This document shows positions 15,154 through 15,838 of a stretch of 15,838 bases of DNA, piece by piece (positions within the stretch are counted from its first letter, which is position 1; every line of letters starts with the position of its first letter). This stretch comes from Candidatus Mediterraneibacter gallistercoris (GTDB taxonomy: Bacteria; Bacillota_A; Clostridia; Lachnospirales; Lachnospiraceae): NCBI GenBank assembly GCA_019119745.1, contig DWWI01000066.1:1-15838 (forward strand), read 5' to 3'. The notes under the pieces were generated by a model. That model searched no databases. It was given only the letters and a program-made list of their open reading frames with translations, and was not told the DNA's origin. A program made the position numbers and the translations under genes.

Positions 15154-15232
15154 CTCATTTCCTCCATTCTTCTTTTCTATCTTTCTGTTATGTGTATCTG
15201 CTGTTCTGCCGATCGTACCGCCGGTATTTTGT

Positions 15233-15838
15233 CTATGTGTGGATCTTACGGATCAGTTTATGGTTCACTGCCCGGAGCGCTCCGTCCGTACAATGATAGA
15301 CCGGTAATCCCAGTTTCGGGGCACACGACATCACAGTGTTGGTACAATCTGTGCAGTTGCTGATCAGAAGAGCCTGCGCGCCTGCTTTTTTAAGTGCCAT
15401 TACTTTCTGTACCTGTCCCGGACATTTTCCCGGATTTTCACATTTCAGGCTGTTCTTTACCCGGTGTGCCTGCTTGCAGTACTCTGTACCGGCAACCTTG
15501 GAGCCCATACTCTGCGCAATCTCTTCCAGCCGTTCCCTGCCCGCGCCACATGCGCACACCAGAAGCCCCAGTTTCTCCGGCCCTTTCATAAAACATTCCG
15601 TCGCGATCAGACCGCCCGTAGTCTTTATGACCGGATCATCGGGCTGTATACGCTTGCCGGTAAAAGGACCGCCCATAATGATTTCCCCATATTCGTCCGC
15701 AAGCCCGCCTGCCATATCAAAGACGTCCCGTACGCTCATCCCGATGGGCACATTCTCAAAGATTCGGATCAGATCTGTATTTCCTCTCAGCTTTCCTGCA
15801 ACAGTCATATCCTTGTCTATGAGAGGTTTTTTCAAATC
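15233..15838 (-). CDS. prdC: PrdC, RnfC-like electron-transfer protein of proline reductase (3' part)
   Basis: Only the C-terminal part, about 202 residues, is present. The frame is open through the right edge (GAT TTG AAA..), and the apparent TTG start there has no ribosome binding site, so it is internal. PrdC is thought to pass electrons, probably from NADH, to D-proline reductase; the missing N-terminal part should carry the RnfC/NADH-binding-like region. Seen: MGGPFTGKRI and a SLBB-like VPIGMSVRDVFDMAGG segment, then Cys-rich elements LLVCACGAGRERL, CENPGKCPGQVQKVMALKKAGAQ with the spacing of the family, and SNCTDCTNTVM. PrdC is reported as a selenoprotein in some clostridia; no in-frame TGA occurs in this part. 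It is the first visible gene of the prd block and lies 79 bases before prdA. Confidence 0.88.
   Translation of the reverse strand, partial: DLKKPLIDKDMTVAGKLRGNTDLIRIFENVPIGMSVRDVFDMAGGLADEYGEIIMGGPFTGKRIQPDDPVIKTTGGLIATECFMKGPEKLGLLVCACGAGRERLEEIAQSMGSKVAGTEYCKQAHRVKNSLKCENPGKCPGQVQKVMALKKAGAQALLISNCTDCTNTVMSCAPKLGLPVYHCTDGALRAVNHKLIRKIHT

Noticed and set aside
15216..15226. 11-base palindrome TACCG-C-CGGTA between prdC and prdA
   Set aside because: Arms of only five bases with a one-base centre and no flanking signals; too short to claim an operator or terminator.
14429..15307. 292-codon plus-strand open frame opposite prdA
   Set aside because: Ser/Pro/Ala-rich translation mirroring the PrdA linkers; no start signal or domain.

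Overview
The window looks like a chromosomal piece of an anaerobic, amino-acid-fermenting Clostridia member. I infer a Lachnospiraceae-type host from moderate GC, strong AGGAGG-type ribosome binding sites, a Ser-rich lipoprotein linker and Stickland genes. Every gene I can support is on the minus strand, so the text below runs right to left, in the direction of transcription. I see no tRNA, rRNA, CRISPR array, insertion sequence or convincing plus-strand gene. No gap between genes exceeds about 210 bases.

Right part (15838 to 12086): a D-proline reductase block. It holds the 3' part of prdC (electron-transfer protein, cut by the window edge), prdA (pyruvoyl proprotein), a small protein made of two copies of a beta-rich domain (CBO2463/CBO2479-like), and prdB. 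PrdB has an ordinary Cys (TGC) where characterised PrdB proteins have selenocysteine. A 208-base gap follows with a candidate promoter and a strong 15-bp hairpin with a U-run.

Middle part (11877 to 6271): a polar amino-acid ABC importer (lipoprotein, permease, ATPase), then a cytidylate-kinase-like protein overlapping by 4 bases (ATGA) a 535-residue protein that is the most unusual object here. This protein is a complete proline racemase/hydroxyproline epimerase-type enzyme, with both catalytic cysteines, fused in frame to a full-length TetR-type regulator. An EamA/DMT transporter with a TTG start follows.

Left part (6287 to 873): glutamate dehydrogenase, the HypD activase (hypE), the glycyl-radical trans-4-hydroxy-L-proline dehydratase (hypD) and pyrroline-5-carboxylate reductase (proC), closed by a 13-bp hairpin terminator. 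A separate M20/AbgB-like amidohydrolase gene with its own candidate promoter runs off the left edge.

Together the genes encode a route from imported hydroxyproline to an electron sink. HypD makes pyrroline-5-carboxylate, ProC makes L-proline, the racemase domain makes D-proline, and PrdAB with PrdC reduces it to 5-aminovalerate. Glutamate dehydrogenase could supply reducing equivalents from the oxidative side. The racemase-TetR fusion suggests an enzyme that also senses pathway state and controls transcription, by analogy with PutA in aerobic proline catabolism. That regulatory role is inference.
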